In this document: positions 45,290 to 54,123 of the stretch, piece by piece
How the letters are laid out: every line of letters begins with the position of its first letter
Position numbering within the stretch: position 1 is the stretch's first letter
NCBI RefSeq assembly: GCF_025567095.1
Contig: NZ_JAOQJH010000004.1
Length of the DNA stretch: 64,000 bases
Direction: 5' to 3' (one strand)
DNA from: Anthropogastromicrobium aceti
Lineage (GTDB): Bacteria; Bacillota; Clostridia; Lachnospirales; Lachnospiraceae
Position numbers and translations under genes: made by a program
Notes under the pieces: generated by a model
Told to the model about the DNA's origin: nothing
Databases searched by the model: none
What the model saw: only the letters and a program-made list of their open reading frames with translations

Positions 45290-45550
45290 CTGCCACTTGT
45301 TATGTTACAGTTCATGGATAAGCTAATATTTACAGTAAAGCCCGAAGGTGAATGGCTTTCACGAGGCGGACACTTGGAGCAGGTCTTTCAAAGTAATGTA
45401 TAATAAGAATGGACATAACAGGAACCTGCGGAATTTGGTCCGACGACGAAACCATTGCACCGAAGGGCTTTCGTAACATGACGCGTGAACTGTAACATTG
45501 CTATTGCTCATTCGGTCACATTGGACTATGAATTCAATGACAAGTGGCAG
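45290..45550. repeat. 261-bp inverted-repeat element with long nested hairpin (MITE-like)
   Basis: Ends CTGCCACTTGT (45290-45300) and ACAAGTGGCAG (45540-45550) are exact 11-bp inverted repeats. Inside, TGTTACAGTTCA (45303-45314) and TGAACTGTAACA (45486-45497) are a second exact 12-bp pair. Further in, AGCCC/GGGCT, GGTG/CACC, AATGG/CCATT and GCAGGT/ACCTGC pair in order, with symmetrical GAA/GAA internal loops. No protein is encoded in 45270-45636. No clear target duplication. It is either a non-autonomous mobile element or a structured RNA. Confidence 0.75.
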
Positions 45551-45565
45551 AATGCATGGTATAAT
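45537..45565 (+). promoter_or_regulatory. Promoter of the selenium/molybdenum operon, overlapping the element end
   Basis: ATGACA (45537-45542), 17-base spacer, TATAAT (45560-45565). The -35 box overlaps the right end repeat of the inverted-repeat element, while the -10 lies outside it. 72 bases before the yqeC start. Confidence 0.75.
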
Positions 45566-45636
45566 GATTTTATTGAGTAAAAATGAGTATTTTAAGGAAT
45601 AACACATGATATTGAGAGGGAAGGAGTGTCAGCATA

Positions 45637-46464
45637 ATGGGATATTATGTTAATCCATCAGCAGAAAGTTTTGCGGCGATTGCAAGGAGCAAGAGTGGAT
45701 TTTATCAATATTGTAAATCGAATATAAAGCAAAAAAAAATCCAAGAAGTATCAATAAAGACTGCTTTTACCTTTCTGGCCGAAGGAAAACATATTGTTTC
45801 GTTTGTTGGAGCAGGAGGAAAAAGTTCTCTTATTGACGCAATTGCAAAGTGGAGCAGCAGTCAGGGAAAAAAAGTGCTTGTGACGACTACAACTCATATT
45901 TTCAGACCGCAGGATGAATTTTTAGCAATGAACGAAAAACAGTTACAGGAAATCTGGGCAGCAGGACATTGGGCGGTGATCGGAGCAACTGAGGAAAAAG
46001 ATCCGCAAAAGTTAAAGATGCCAGAGCTTGACTGGATGAGACAGGCAATGGAGCTTTCTGACCTTGTACTCATTGAGGCTGATGGCTCAAAGCGTTTGCC
46101 ATGTAAAGTGCCAGCTGATCATGAGCCTGTACTTTTGCCAGAGTCGGATATAGTGGTGGCTGTTTTGGGGCTTTCAGCCTTAGGGCGTTCACTTAAAGAG
46201 TGTTGTTTTCGACTGGAAAAAGCAAAAAAGCTATTGTCAGCGGATGAAAATCATTTATTGACAGAAAAAGATATGGCAGCAATTTTGTTATCTGATCAGG
46301 GACTGCTAAAAGATGTAGGAGACAGAAGATACATTGCCGTTTTAAATCAGTGTGATGACAGCACCGTGCGAAAAAGTGCAGAACAGGTTGGGGAAATGTT
46401 AATCAATTCAACTGGACAGAATAGTAAAACTATAGAAAAAATAATATTTGCAAAACTGCAGTGA
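45637..46464 (+). CDS. yqeC: Selenium-dependent hydroxylase accessory protein YqeC
   Basis: Probable NTPase (275 aa) of selenium-dependent molybdenum hydroxylase maturation. P-loop-like FVGAGGKSSLIDAIAKW (about 54-70), then VTTTTHIF, LIEADGSKRLPCKVP and LGLSALG, all typical of YqeC. Its biochemical step is not established. The first 35 residues (MGYYVNPSAESFAAIARSK) do not look like YqeC; they resemble the start of the AAA-ATPase/PD-DExK family that opens with YxNPG. The only ribosome site (AAGGAG) serves this ATG, so the extra N-terminus is likely translated. First gene of the operon. Confidence 0.88.
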   Translation: MGYYVNPSAESFAAIARSKSGFYQYCKSNIKQKKIQEVSIKTAFTFLAEGKHIVSFVGAGGKSSLIDAIAKWSSSQGKKVLVTTTTHIFRPQDEFLAMNEKQLQEIWAAGHWAVIGATEEKDPQKLKMPELDWMRQAMELSDLVLIEADGSKRLPCKVPADHEPVLLPESDIVVAVLGLSALGRSLKECCFRLEKAKKLLSADENHLLTEKDMAAILLSDQGLLKDVGDRRYIAVLNQCDDSTVRKSAEQVGEMLINSTGQNSKTIEKIIFAKLQ

Positions 46465-46512
46465 ATATGGCAAACTAGTCAATAGACTATAAACCATTTT
46501 TGGGGGACATAA

Positions 46513-46995
46513 ATGATGAGTGGATTTACACATTTTGATCAAAAAGGAAATGCCGTGATGGTGGATGTGCATGAAAAGGCAGATACATATCGGGTAGCTG
46601 TTGCTGCGGGAACAATCACCGTGAATGAGGAAGTTTTTCAGGCTATTACTAATCATACGGCAAAAAAAGGTGATGTGCTTGGAATAGCCAGAATTGCAGG
46701 CATTATGGGTGCAAAAAAAAATTCAGAGCTGATTCCGTTGTGCCACATTATTGCATTGACAGACTGTGAGATTTCTTTTGAGTTAGATGAAAAGCATCGC
46801 CAAATTAAGGCAACATGTAAGACCTCCTGTATCGGAAAAACAGGAGTGGAGATGGAAGCTATGACGGGCGTTAGTGTTGCGCTGCTGACAATTTATGATA
46901 TGTGCAAAGCTATGGATCGCGGCATGGAAATATCAGGGATTCATCTAGTGGAAAAATCTGGCGGCAAAAGCGGTCATTATAAAGCTGAAAAATAA
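46513..46995 (+). CDS. moaC: Cyclic pyranopterin monophosphate synthase MoaC
   Basis: Second step of molybdenum cofactor synthesis: converts the MoaA product to cPMP. 160 aa, normal length. Motifs: MVDVHEKADTYRVAVAAG, KKGDVLGIARIAGIMGAKK, LIPLCHIIALT and GVEMEAMTGVSVALLTIYDMCKAMD. Either of two tandem ATG codons (46513, 46516) may be used behind GGGGGA. It lies between yqeC and mog. Confidence 0.97.
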   Translation: MMSGFTHFDQKGNAVMVDVHEKADTYRVAVAAGTITVNEEVFQAITNHTAKKGDVLGIARIAGIMGAKKNSELIPLCHIIALTDCEISFELDEKHRQIKATCKTSCIGKTGVEMEAMTGVSVALLTIYDMCKAMDRGMEISGIHLVEKSGGKSGHYKAEK

Positions 46996-47030
46996 GCAGC
47001 GATAAAAAAGCAAATTAGAAAGGCATTGCA

Positions 47031-47546
47031 ATGGAACAAAAAAAACATAATCAAAAATATAGAGTAGGAATTGTAACTCTTAGTGATAAAGGTTTTAAAG
47101 GCGAGCGAGAGGATTTAAGCGGTCCAAAGATCAAGTCACTTCTTCCTACAGAAAAGTATGAAGTGGTATCATATTGCATTTTACCGGATGACCAAAAAGC
47201 AATAGAAAAAGAGCTTTGTCGATTAGCAGATGAAGAACAATGTGCCCTTATACTTACGACAGGCGGCACTGGTTTTTCTAAAAGAGATGTGACACCAGAG
47301 GCAACACTTGCTGTGGCTGATCGCAATGCACCGGGAATTGCAGAGGCAATACGCGCCTATAGCTTGACTATCACACCGCGCGCCATGCTAAGCCGTGGAG
47401 CTAGTGTTATTCGTAAGCAGACGCTTATTGTGAATCTGCCGGGAAGCCCAAAGGCAGTTGAGGAGAGTCTTACTTATATATTGGATTCACTGTCTCATGG
47501 ACTTGATATCCTTTTAGGAACAGCATTTGAATGTGCCAGAAAATAA
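47031..47546 (+). CDS. mog: Molybdopterin adenylyltransferase, MogA/MoaB family
   Basis: 171-aa protein that activates molybdopterin by adenylylation before metal insertion. The molybdopterin-binding fold is clear: VGIVTLSDKGFKGEREDLSG, TTGGTGFSKRDVTPEAT and VNLPGSPKAVEESL. It is nearer MogA than a MoeA domain in size. AGAAAGG ribosome site. The MoeA-like partner is at 51552. Confidence 0.94.
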   Translation: MEQKKHNQKYRVGIVTLSDKGFKGEREDLSGPKIKSLLPTEKYEVVSYCILPDDQKAIEKELCRLADEEQCALILTTGGTGFSKRDVTPEATLAVADRNAPGIAEAIRAYSLTITPRAMLSRGASVIRKQTLIVNLPGSPKAVEESLTYILDSLSHGLDILLGTAFECARK

Positions 47547-47561
47547 AGAAAGTGTGTCAAT

Positions 47562-48605
47562 ATGAGTGAAAAAGAAATTATATTTTGCAAAAGCGGCGGC
47601 TGTACGGCAAAGCTTGGAGCTGGTGTGCTGGAGCATATTTTGGAGCGACTTCCAAAAGGACAAAAAGATGAAAATTTGCTTGTAGGCTATGACAGCAGTG
47701 ATGACGCGGCAGTTTATAAGCTTAGTGACCATCAGGCATTTGTGCAGACACTAGATTTTTTTCCACCGATGGTGGAAGATCCTTATCTATTTGGACAGAT
47801 AGCAGCAACAAATGCCTTAAGTGATATATATGCGATGGGCGGTGATGTAAAAACTGCACTTAATATTGTCTGCTTTCCTGAATCAATGGATTTAAATATA
47901 CTTGGAAAGATTCTTCAGGGCGGTGCAGAGAAGGTGCAGGAGGCAGGCGGAAGTCTAGCCGGCGGCCATTCAATTGCTGACAGTGACGTCAAATATGGAT
48001 TGTCAGTTACAGGTGTAGTTGATCCAGAAAAAATCTGGAAAAATAATGGCGCTAAGTCTGGAGACAAACTGATCTTAACAAAAAGGCTGGGTGTAGGAAT
48101 TATATGTGCAGCAAACCGCGTAAAACAAGCACCTGAGGGAGCCATGGAGCAGGTGATTGCTTCCATGACAACACTTAACCGCACAGCATCTGAGATTGGA
48201 AGAAATTTTTGCATACATGCCTGTACAGATGTGACAGGATTTGGATTTTTAGGTCATCTTCATGAGATGATGGATGGAAGGCTTTCGAGTGTAATCTATG
48301 CCGATCAGGTTCCAGTATTTGATGGTGCAATGGAATGTGCTGAAGAATTTTTATTGACTGCAGCAGGTCAAAAAAATAGAAACCATCTTGAAGGATATGT
48401 GCAGTTTGAGGATGTATCATTTGGAATGGAAGAAGTGCTGTATGATCCACAGACGTCAGGCGGATTATTGTTTGCTGTACCAAAAGTACAGGCAGATGAA
48501 TTGTGTGAAAAGCTGCAAAAAGCAGGTCTTCCAGCTGCTATCGTAGGAGAAGTGACAGAGCAAAAAAAATCAGAAATTTTTGTAATTAATCATAAGAAAA
48601 AATAG
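47562..48605 (+). CDS. selD: Selenide, water dikinase (selenophosphate synthetase)
   Basis: Makes selenophosphate from selenide and ATP. 347 aa. The active-site pair is Cys14 and Lys17 in SGGCTAKLG; the codon is TGT, so this is the Cys and not the Sec form. Other motifs are VQTLDFFPPMVEDPYLFGQIAA (given in part), NALSDIYAMGG and GGHSIADSDVKYG. In this operon the selenophosphate may feed the labile selenium of the molybdenum hydroxylase rather than, or as well as, selenocysteine. Confidence 0.97.
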   Translation: MSEKEIIFCKSGGCTAKLGAGVLEHILERLPKGQKDENLLVGYDSSDDAAVYKLSDHQAFVQTLDFFPPMVEDPYLFGQIAATNALSDIYAMGGDVKTALNIVCFPESMDLNILGKILQGGAEKVQEAGGSLAGGHSIADSDVKYGLSVTGVVDPEKIWKNNGAKSGDKLILTKRLGVGIICAANRVKQAPEGAMEQVIASMTTLNRTASEIGRNFCIHACTDVTGFGFLGHLHEMMDGRLSSVIYADQVPVFDGAMECAEEFLLTAAGQKNRNHLEGYVQFEDVSFGMEEVLYDPQTSGGLLFAVPKVQADELCEKLQKAGLPAAIVGEVTEQKKSEIFVINHKKK

Positions 48606-48627
48606 TGAAAAACAGGAGAAAAACATT

Positions 48628-49266
48628 ATGAAAAAAGAAGTAAATGCAATTGGCGATATCTGCCCAATTCCATTAGTGAAGGCAAAAGAAGCAATCAAAG
48701 AATTAAATGGAGCAGGTGTGGTAGAGGTATTAGTCGATAATGAAATTGCTGTACAGAATTTAACGAAAATGGCGCAGCAAAAAGGATATGGCTGTGCATC
48801 TAAAAAGGTAAAAGATCAGGAATATCGTGTAACACTGACAGTTGGAGAGACAGATGAACAAACAACACAAAAAACTGATAGTGAAACTGCAAAGAATATA
48901 GAAGAATGTATTCCATGTGCACCTGCAAAGAAGACTAGTCTTGTTGTTATTTCTTCTAAAGCTATGGGAGGTCCAAATGAGCAGTTGGGCGCAACATTAT
49001 TAAAGGGCTTTATTTATGCGCTGACACAGCAGGATAAGCTGCCGGATCAGATACTTTTTTATAATGGCGGTGCATTTTTAACGTGTGAGGGCTCAGAATC
49101 ATTAGAAGATCTTAAAAGCCTAGAAGCACAGGGCGTAGAGATTCGCACATGCGGTACATGCCTGAATTTTTATGGATTGACAGAAAAGCTCCAGGTTGGA
49201 GAAGTTACAAATATGTATGACATAGCAGAGCGAATGAGCAAAGCAGACAGGATTATAAAACCATGA
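48628..49266 (+). CDS. yedF: Sulfurtransferase-like selenium metabolism protein YedF
   Basis: 212 aa in two parts. Residues 1-75 are a TusA-like domain with the CPxP motif (DICPIPLVKAKEA, Cys12), and residues 100-212 are a DsrE-like domain with CGTCLNFYGL. YedF proteins occur with selD and are thought to carry reactive selenium or sulfur; the exact reaction is not known. ACAGGAGAAA ribosome site. The stop overlaps the next start by four bases (ATGA), so it is coupled to the desulfurase. Confidence 0.93.
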   Translation: MKKEVNAIGDICPIPLVKAKEAIKELNGAGVVEVLVDNEIAVQNLTKMAQQKGYGCASKKVKDQEYRVTLTVGETDEQTTQKTDSETAKNIEECIPCAPAKKTSLVVISSKAMGGPNEQLGATLLKGFIYALTQQDKLPDQILFYNGGAFLTCEGSESLEDLKSLEAQGVEIRTCGTCLNFYGLTEKLQVGEVTNMYDIAERMSKADRIIKP

Positions 49267-50405
49267 TTTACCTGGATAATGCAGCAACTTCTCTGCAAAA
49301 GCCAAAAGAAGTAGAAGAAGAAATGATTAGAGCCCTACATACGATGGGCAATCCTGGGCGTGGTGCGCATGATGCCACGCTTCAGGCAGGAAGATGCGTT
49401 TATCAGGTCAGAGAGCAGTTAGCACAGCTTTTTAACGCAGAGAGTGCTGACTGCATTGCATTTACATCAAATGCCACCGAAGCTTTAAATACAGCGATTT
49501 TAGGGTTGTTTCAAAAAGGCGATCATGTGATTACAACAGTGTGTGAACATAATTCGGTGCTGCGTCCACTTTATCGCCTGCAAAAGCAGGGAGTAGAAGT
49601 AAGCTTTTTATCTGCAGATGAACAGGGAATATTAGACTACGACAAGCTTCCAGCACTGATAAAAGAAAATACAAAAGCAGTCATTGTGACACATGCATCG
49701 AATCTTACAGGAAATATCACGGATCTGGAATGCATAAAAAAAGAAATATCACATAAAGATATCCTTCTTATTGTAGATGCTTCTCAGACAGCAGGAATTT
49801 TGACGATTGATGTGCAGAAAATGGGAATCGATGTCCTTTGCTTTACAGGACATAAGGGGCTGATGGGACCACAGGGAACAGGCGGACTTTATGTTCGGCA
49901 AGGAGTAAAAATAAATCCTTTAAAGGTCGGAGGAAGTGGTATTCACAGCTTTGATCATGATCATCCAAAGGCAATGCCAGAGCACCTTGAAGCCGGTACA
50001 TTGAATGTACATGGAATTGCTGGCCTTGGCGGTGCGCTGAACTATTTGAGTGAGATTGGCACAGAAGCGATTATAAAAAAAGAAAGATCGCTTATAAAAC
50101 GATTAGAGGATCAGATTCGTGATCTGCCGAACATCCACCTGTATGGAAATCCTGACAGCAATCAGAGAGTGGGGATTCTTTCATTTAACATGGGAGATGA
50201 AGATTCTGCTTATGTTGCAGACTGGCTTTTTGAAGAGGAAGAAATTGCTGTCCGTTCAGGTGCTCATTGTGCGCCGCTCATGCACGAGACATTGGGCACA
50301 AAAATGCAGGGAGCTGTTAGAATATCTGTGTCTCATAAAAATACAGAGGAAGAAATTGACAGAACAGCAAATGCGATTAAAAAGCTGTCACAGCTGCTGG
50401 AATAA
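49263..50405 (+). CDS. Cysteine desulfurase / selenocysteine lyase family enzyme
   Basis: PLP enzyme (380 aa) of aminotransferase class V, SufS/CsdB-like. PLP lysine Lys198 in FTGHKGLMGPQGTGG, Schiff-base region HASNLTGN, active cysteine in RSGAHCAPLMH. It would release sulfur or selenium from cysteine or selenocysteine and pass it to YedF, SelD or the molybdenum enzyme. Translational coupling to yedF supports the selenium role. A general Fe-S desulfurase is the alternative but no scaffold gene is nearby. Confidence 0.93.
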   Translation: MIYLDNAATSLQKPKEVEEEMIRALHTMGNPGRGAHDATLQAGRCVYQVREQLAQLFNAESADCIAFTSNATEALNTAILGLFQKGDHVITTVCEHNSVLRPLYRLQKQGVEVSFLSADEQGILDYDKLPALIKENTKAVIVTHASNLTGNITDLECIKKEISHKDILLIVDASQTAGILTIDVQKMGIDVLCFTGHKGLMGPQGTGGLYVRQGVKINPLKVGGSGIHSFDHDHPKAMPEHLEAGTLNVHGIAGLGGALNYLSEIGTEAIIKKERSLIKRLEDQIRDLPNIHLYGNPDSNQRVGILSFNMGDEDSAYVADWLFEEEEIAVRSGAHCAPLMHETLGTKMQGAVRISVSHKNTEEEIDRTANAIKKLSQLLE

Positions 50406-50423
50406 TGGGAGAGTCAATCTGAT

Positions 50424-50660
50424 ATGAGAATAAAAAAGAAAACCTGGATTTTAACATTTGAAAGTGCTACGCAGGCAATGGCAGCTGATAAATTTGGCAT
50501 AGAGCAAAAATTGCCGGGGCGACTGATTCCGATTCCGCGGGAAATCACCGCAGGATGTGGTCTTTGCTGGAAAGCTGACCCAAAAGAAAGGGAAAAAGTG
50601 TTAGAAGCATTACAGGCAGCTGGACATCACTGGGAGGCAGAGTATATTTTAGACTTATAA
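50424..50660 (+). CDS. DUF3343 family putative Se/S carrier protein
   Basis: A 78-aa protein with the DUF3343 pattern: FESATQAMAADKF, GRLIPIPREITAGCGLCWKA. The Cys pair in GCGLCW is the likely carrier site. The family clusters with cysteine desulfurases and selenium genes; direct biochemical proof is lacking. GGGAGAG ribosome site, 19 bases after the desulfurase. Confidence 0.88.
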   Translation: MRIKKKTWILTFESATQAMAADKFGIEQKLPGRLIPIPREITAGCGLCWKADPKEREKVLEALQAAGHHWEAEYILDL

Positions 50661-50691
50661 ATTGTAATGTAAAAGTGAAAGGAAACTTCCG

Positions 50692-51528
50692 ATGAAAAAA
50701 AGTGATCTGATTATAGTGCGCGGTGCTGGTGATCTGGCAACGGGAACGATTCATAGATTAAAAAAGAGTGGATTTCGTTTGCTAGTGCTAGAAACTGATT
50801 ATCCGGCTGCCATTCGAAGACAGGTGGCTTTAAGCGAGGCAGTTTATAGCAAAAGTGCCTGTGTGGAAGGTGTAGAGGCAGTCCGTGTAAAAGATGAAAA
50901 ACAAATGCTTGATGCATGGAAAAACGACAAAGTACCAGTAATGGTTGATCCAATGGGAGAAAGCATTGCTTCAATGCAGCCAAAAGTTGTAGTCGATGCG
51001 ATTCTTGCAAAGCATAATCTCGGAACTAATAAAAATATGGCACCACTTACTATTGCACTTGGTCCTGGTTTTACTGCAGGTGTCGATGTGGATGTTGTAA
51101 TTGAGACAAAGCGCGGTCACAATTTGGGCCGGGTGATTCGCGAAGGAAGTGCATATCCAAATACGGGAATACCAGGCATAATCGGCGGTTACGGAGCAGA
51201 GCGTGTCATTCATGCACCGGCAGAGGGCCTATTAAAAAACAAGAGTAAAATTGGCGATATCGTAGAAAAAGGTCAGGTGATAGCTGTAATTGAAGCATCA
51301 GACAAAGAAAACGAAAGCGCCGCAGATATAAAAAAAACAGAGGTGACAGCAACTATTGACGGTCTTCTTCGTGGACTTATTCGAGACAGTTATCCAGTCA
51401 CAAAAGGCTTTAAGATTGCAGATATTGATCCAAGAAAAGAAGAATTGGCAAATTGCTTTACGATTTCAGATAAGGCAAGATGCATTGCGGGAAGCGTCTT
51501 AGAAGTTATCTGCGAAGCATTAGAGTAA
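50692..51528 (+). CDS. yqeB: Selenium-dependent molybdenum hydroxylase system protein YqeB
   Basis: 278 aa. Rossmann-like start IIVRGAGDLATGTIHRLKKSGF, then VMVDPMGES, LGPGFTAGVDVDVVIETKRGH and a C-terminal segment VTATIDGLLRGLIRDSYPVTKG, all characteristic of YqeB (EF2563 family). It is a marker of selenium-dependent molybdenum hydroxylase systems with no established reaction. AAAGGAAAC ribosome site. Confidence 0.95.
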   Translation: MKKSDLIIVRGAGDLATGTIHRLKKSGFRLLVLETDYPAAIRRQVALSEAVYSKSACVEGVEAVRVKDEKQMLDAWKNDKVPVMVDPMGESIASMQPKVVVDAILAKHNLGTNKNMAPLTIALGPGFTAGVDVDVVIETKRGHNLGRVIREGSAYPNTGIPGIIGGYGAERVIHAPAEGLLKNKSKIGDIVEKGQVIAVIEASDKENESAADIKKTEVTATIDGLLRGLIRDSYPVTKGFKIADIDPRKEELANCFTISDKARCIAGSVLEVICEALE

Positions 51529-51551
51529 ACAAAGAAAGTAAGGAAAATATT

Positions 51552-52586
51552 ATGAAACTAATGAAAACAGAAGAAGCCGTGGGACAGGTATTGTGCCATG
51601 ATATCACACAGATTATTCCTGGTGTGACAAAAGATGCGGTATTTCGAAAGGGTCATATAATCACAAAGGAGGATATTCCTGTCCTTTTAAGTGTTGGAAA
51701 GGAACATATATATATTTGGGAAAAGGATGAGCATATGCTACACGAAAATGAGGCAGCACAAATTCTTTATGAGATGTGCAGAAACGAGCATATGCATCCA
51801 TCTGCTGTAAAGGAAGGAAAAATAGAGCTTATTGCGGATTGTGACGGTCTTTTTAAGGTTGATCGCGAGAAGCTAAGGAAAGTCAATAGTCTGGGAGAAA
51901 TGATGATTGCGACACGTCATGGCAACACCTTTGTAAAGAAAGGTGATAAGTTAGCTGGGACGAGAATCATTCCGCTTGTGATTGAAAAAGAAAAAATGGA
52001 GCGCGCAAAAGAGATTTGTAATGACGGGTCTATTTTGGAAATAAAGCCGTTGCAGCCCAAAAAAGCTGCGATTTTAACAACAGGAAGTGAAGTTTATCAC
52101 GGACGCATTCAGGATAAATTTACGCCAGTTCTAGTAGAAAAATTAAAGGAATATGGCAGTGAAGTGATATTCCACGAGATTTATGATGATGACCATGAGG
52201 CAATTACTAAGGGCTGCCTTAGTGCTATAGAACAGGGCGCAGAGCTTGTTTTATGCACGGGTGGCATGAGCGTAGATCCAGATGACAAAACACCGCTTGC
52301 CATCAAAAATACGGGGGCAAGAATTGTTTCTTACGGTGCACCAGTTCTTCCGGGAGCAATGTTTTTAGTATCTTATTATGAATATAAGGATAAAACGATT
52401 CCGATTGTGGGACTGCCGGGCTGTGTTATGTATGCAAAAAGAACGATTTTTGATCTGGCATTGCCGCGCTTGTTAGCGGATGATTTTATCACGGCAGAGG
52501 AACTGGCATTACTGGGAGAAGGCGGACTATGCTTAAACTGTCCAGTCTGTACTTATCCTAATTGCGGTTTTGGAAAAGGCTGGTAA
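51552..52586 (+). CDS. Molybdopterin-binding protein, MoeA-like, with C-terminal cysteine motif
   Basis: A 344-aa MoeA-related protein lacking the classical MoeA domain order. N-terminal region GQVLCHDITQIIPG and KGHIITKEDIPVL, then the molybdopterin-binding domain (about 175-320: AAILTTGSEVYHGRI, LCTGGMSVDPDDKTP, GLPGCVMYAKRTIFDLALPR). The last residues carry five cysteines (LCLNCPVCTYPNCGFGKG), a likely metal or selenium/sulfur-handling tail. The start at 51552 is supported by AAGGAA; a longer frame overlaps yqeB. Confidence 0.88.
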   Translation: MKLMKTEEAVGQVLCHDITQIIPGVTKDAVFRKGHIITKEDIPVLLSVGKEHIYIWEKDEHMLHENEAAQILYEMCRNEHMHPSAVKEGKIELIADCDGLFKVDREKLRKVNSLGEMMIATRHGNTFVKKGDKLAGTRIIPLVIEKEKMERAKEICNDGSILEIKPLQPKKAAILTTGSEVYHGRIQDKFTPVLVEKLKEYGSEVIFHEIYDDDHEAITKGCLSAIEQGAELVLCTGGMSVDPDDKTPLAIKNTGARIVSYGAPVLPGAMFLVSYYEYKDKTIPIVGLPGCVMYAKRTIFDLALPRLLADDFITAEELALLGEGGLCLNCPVCTYPNCGFGKGW

Positions 52587-52591
52587 GCAGC

Positions 52592-53644
52592 ATGCTGGAT
52601 CAATATGGAAGAAGTATTACTTACTTGCGTATTTCGATCACAGATCGATGTAACCTGCGCTGTAAGTATTGCATGCCAGATGGAGTTACAGATGTAGGAA
52701 TGAAAAATATTCTTACGTTTGAGGAAATCTGGGAGATTGTAAGGGCTGGCGTCAGCCTTGGCATTACGCATGTCAGAATTACAGGCGGTGAGCCGTTAGT
52801 GCGAAAAGGCTGTGTAGATCTCATTCGAGGAATTAGGGCAATTCCGGGTGTGGAAACGATCACAATGACCACGAATGGAGTTTTACTTAGAACTTATGCT
52901 GCTTCATTAAAGGAAGCGGGATTGGACGGATTAAATGTGAGTCTGGATACCCTTGATTTTGAAGAATTTGCATCACTTGCAGGAAGGCAAAATTTAAAAG
53001 AAGTACTTGATGGGATACAGGCGGCAAAAGAAATGGGGCTGCCTGTGAAAATCAATGCAGTCAATCGAAAAGAGCTAAATCCTATTTCTCTTGTTTTGTA
53101 TGCACAGCAGGAAAAAATACCGCTTCGTTTTATTGAGATGATGCCGGTTGGCTATGGAAAACAGTATGTAGGAAGAAGTAATGATGAACTGAGAGCATGT
53201 CTTGAAGATGAGTTTGGAAAGTCAGAAATGATCACGTATCAAGCAAATCAAAAAAAACAGATATCACACATGGTTCAGACATTACATACAAAAGAAGTCC
53301 CAATAGGAAGCGGCCCGGCAGTGTATTATAGGTTTTCCGAATTAACAATACCAGTTGGCTTTATAAGTGCAATTCATGGAAAGTTTTGTGAAAGCTGCAA
53401 CAGAGTTAGATTGACGGCACAGGGGTATTTAAAGCTGTGTCTTTGCTATGATAAAGGAATTGATCTGTGTCAGATTCTGCGAGGAGAAGAAACTGGGCAA
53501 AACGAAAAAAATATACAAAAAGCGCTAAATGAGAAACTAACAACTGCAATGAGAGCAGCCATTTACAAAAAGCCGGCAGCTCATTGCTTTGAGCATCCAG
53601 AGGAGATGACTGAAATCAACGAGATGGTCAAAATTGGTGGGTAG
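52592..53644 (+). CDS. moaA: GTP 3',8-cyclase MoaA
   Basis: Radical SAM enzyme for the first step of molybdenum cofactor synthesis. 350 aa. The N-terminal cluster motif is CNLRCKYC, ITGGEPLVRKG binds SAM, and the C-terminal cluster cysteines are in CESCNRVRLTAQGYLKLCLC. It ends in the functional Gly-Gly (KIGG). Start at the ATG at 52592, six bases after the preceding stop; a longer frame starts inside the MoeA-like gene. Confidence 0.96.
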   Translation: MLDQYGRSITYLRISITDRCNLRCKYCMPDGVTDVGMKNILTFEEIWEIVRAGVSLGITHVRITGGEPLVRKGCVDLIRGIRAIPGVETITMTTNGVLLRTYAASLKEAGLDGLNVSLDTLDFEEFASLAGRQNLKEVLDGIQAAKEMGLPVKINAVNRKELNPISLVLYAQQEKIPLRFIEMMPVGYGKQYVGRSNDELRACLEDEFGKSEMITYQANQKKQISHMVQTLHTKEVPIGSGPAVYYRFSELTIPVGFISAIHGKFCESCNRVRLTAQGYLKLCLCYDKGIDLCQILRGEETGQNEKNIQKALNEKLTTAMRAAIYKKPAAHCFEHPEEMTEINEMVKIGG

Positions 53645-53694
53645 AAGCCGATAAAGTTAAAGACCAGCAGCGCGACAGGAAAGGAACAACAAAA

Positions 53695-54123
53695 GTGGGA
53701 GTCATTAAAGGAATCTGTATCAGCGAAAAGCGCGGTACGGCAAAACATGAAATTGAAGAAGCAGTTTTTGTGAAGGACTGGGGAATTGAGAAAGATGCAC
53801 ATGCAGGTCACTGGCACAGACAGGTAAGCCTTCTGTCATATGAAAAAATAGAGGAATTTAGAAAAAAAGGAGCGCAGATTGGACTTGGCGCTTTTGGAGA
53901 AAACCTGATCGTAGAGGGCTATGATTTTCGAAATCTTCCAGTGGGAACACGATTTCAATGCGGTGATGTCATTTTAGAGATGACTCAGATTGGAAAAGAA
54001 TGTCACAGCCACTGTGAAATTTATAAGAGAATGGGCGAGTGCATCATGCCAAGAGAGGGCGTATTTGCTGTTGTAATTCAGGGTGGAAAAATCAAAAAAG
54101 GCGATATTCTTGAAAAGATGTAA
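53695..54123 (+). CDS. MOSC domain protein
   Basis: 142-aa stand-alone MOSC domain, a family thought to carry sulfur or help insert it during molybdenum cofactor maturation. Motifs: GIEKDAHAGHWHRQVSLLS, LGAFGENLIVEG, and GKECHSHCEIYKRMGECIMPREGVFA (three cysteines; quoted in part as KECHSHCEIYK). It begins at GTG with AGGAAAGGAAC in front. Its TAA lies inside the left end of the 54120-54262 repeat, so the element landed exactly at the gene's end. Confidence 0.92.
   Translation: MGVIKGICISEKRGTAKHEIEEAVFVKDWGIEKDAHAGHWHRQVSLLSYEKIEEFRKKGAQIGLGAFGENLIVEGYDFRNLPVGTRFQCGDVILEMTQIGKECHSHCEIYKRMGECIMPREGVFAVVIQGGKIKKGDILEKM

Noticed and set aside
47601..47603. Possible selenocysteine codon in selD.
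   Set aside because: The catalytic position (residue 14) is TGT, cysteine; the frame has no internal TGA.
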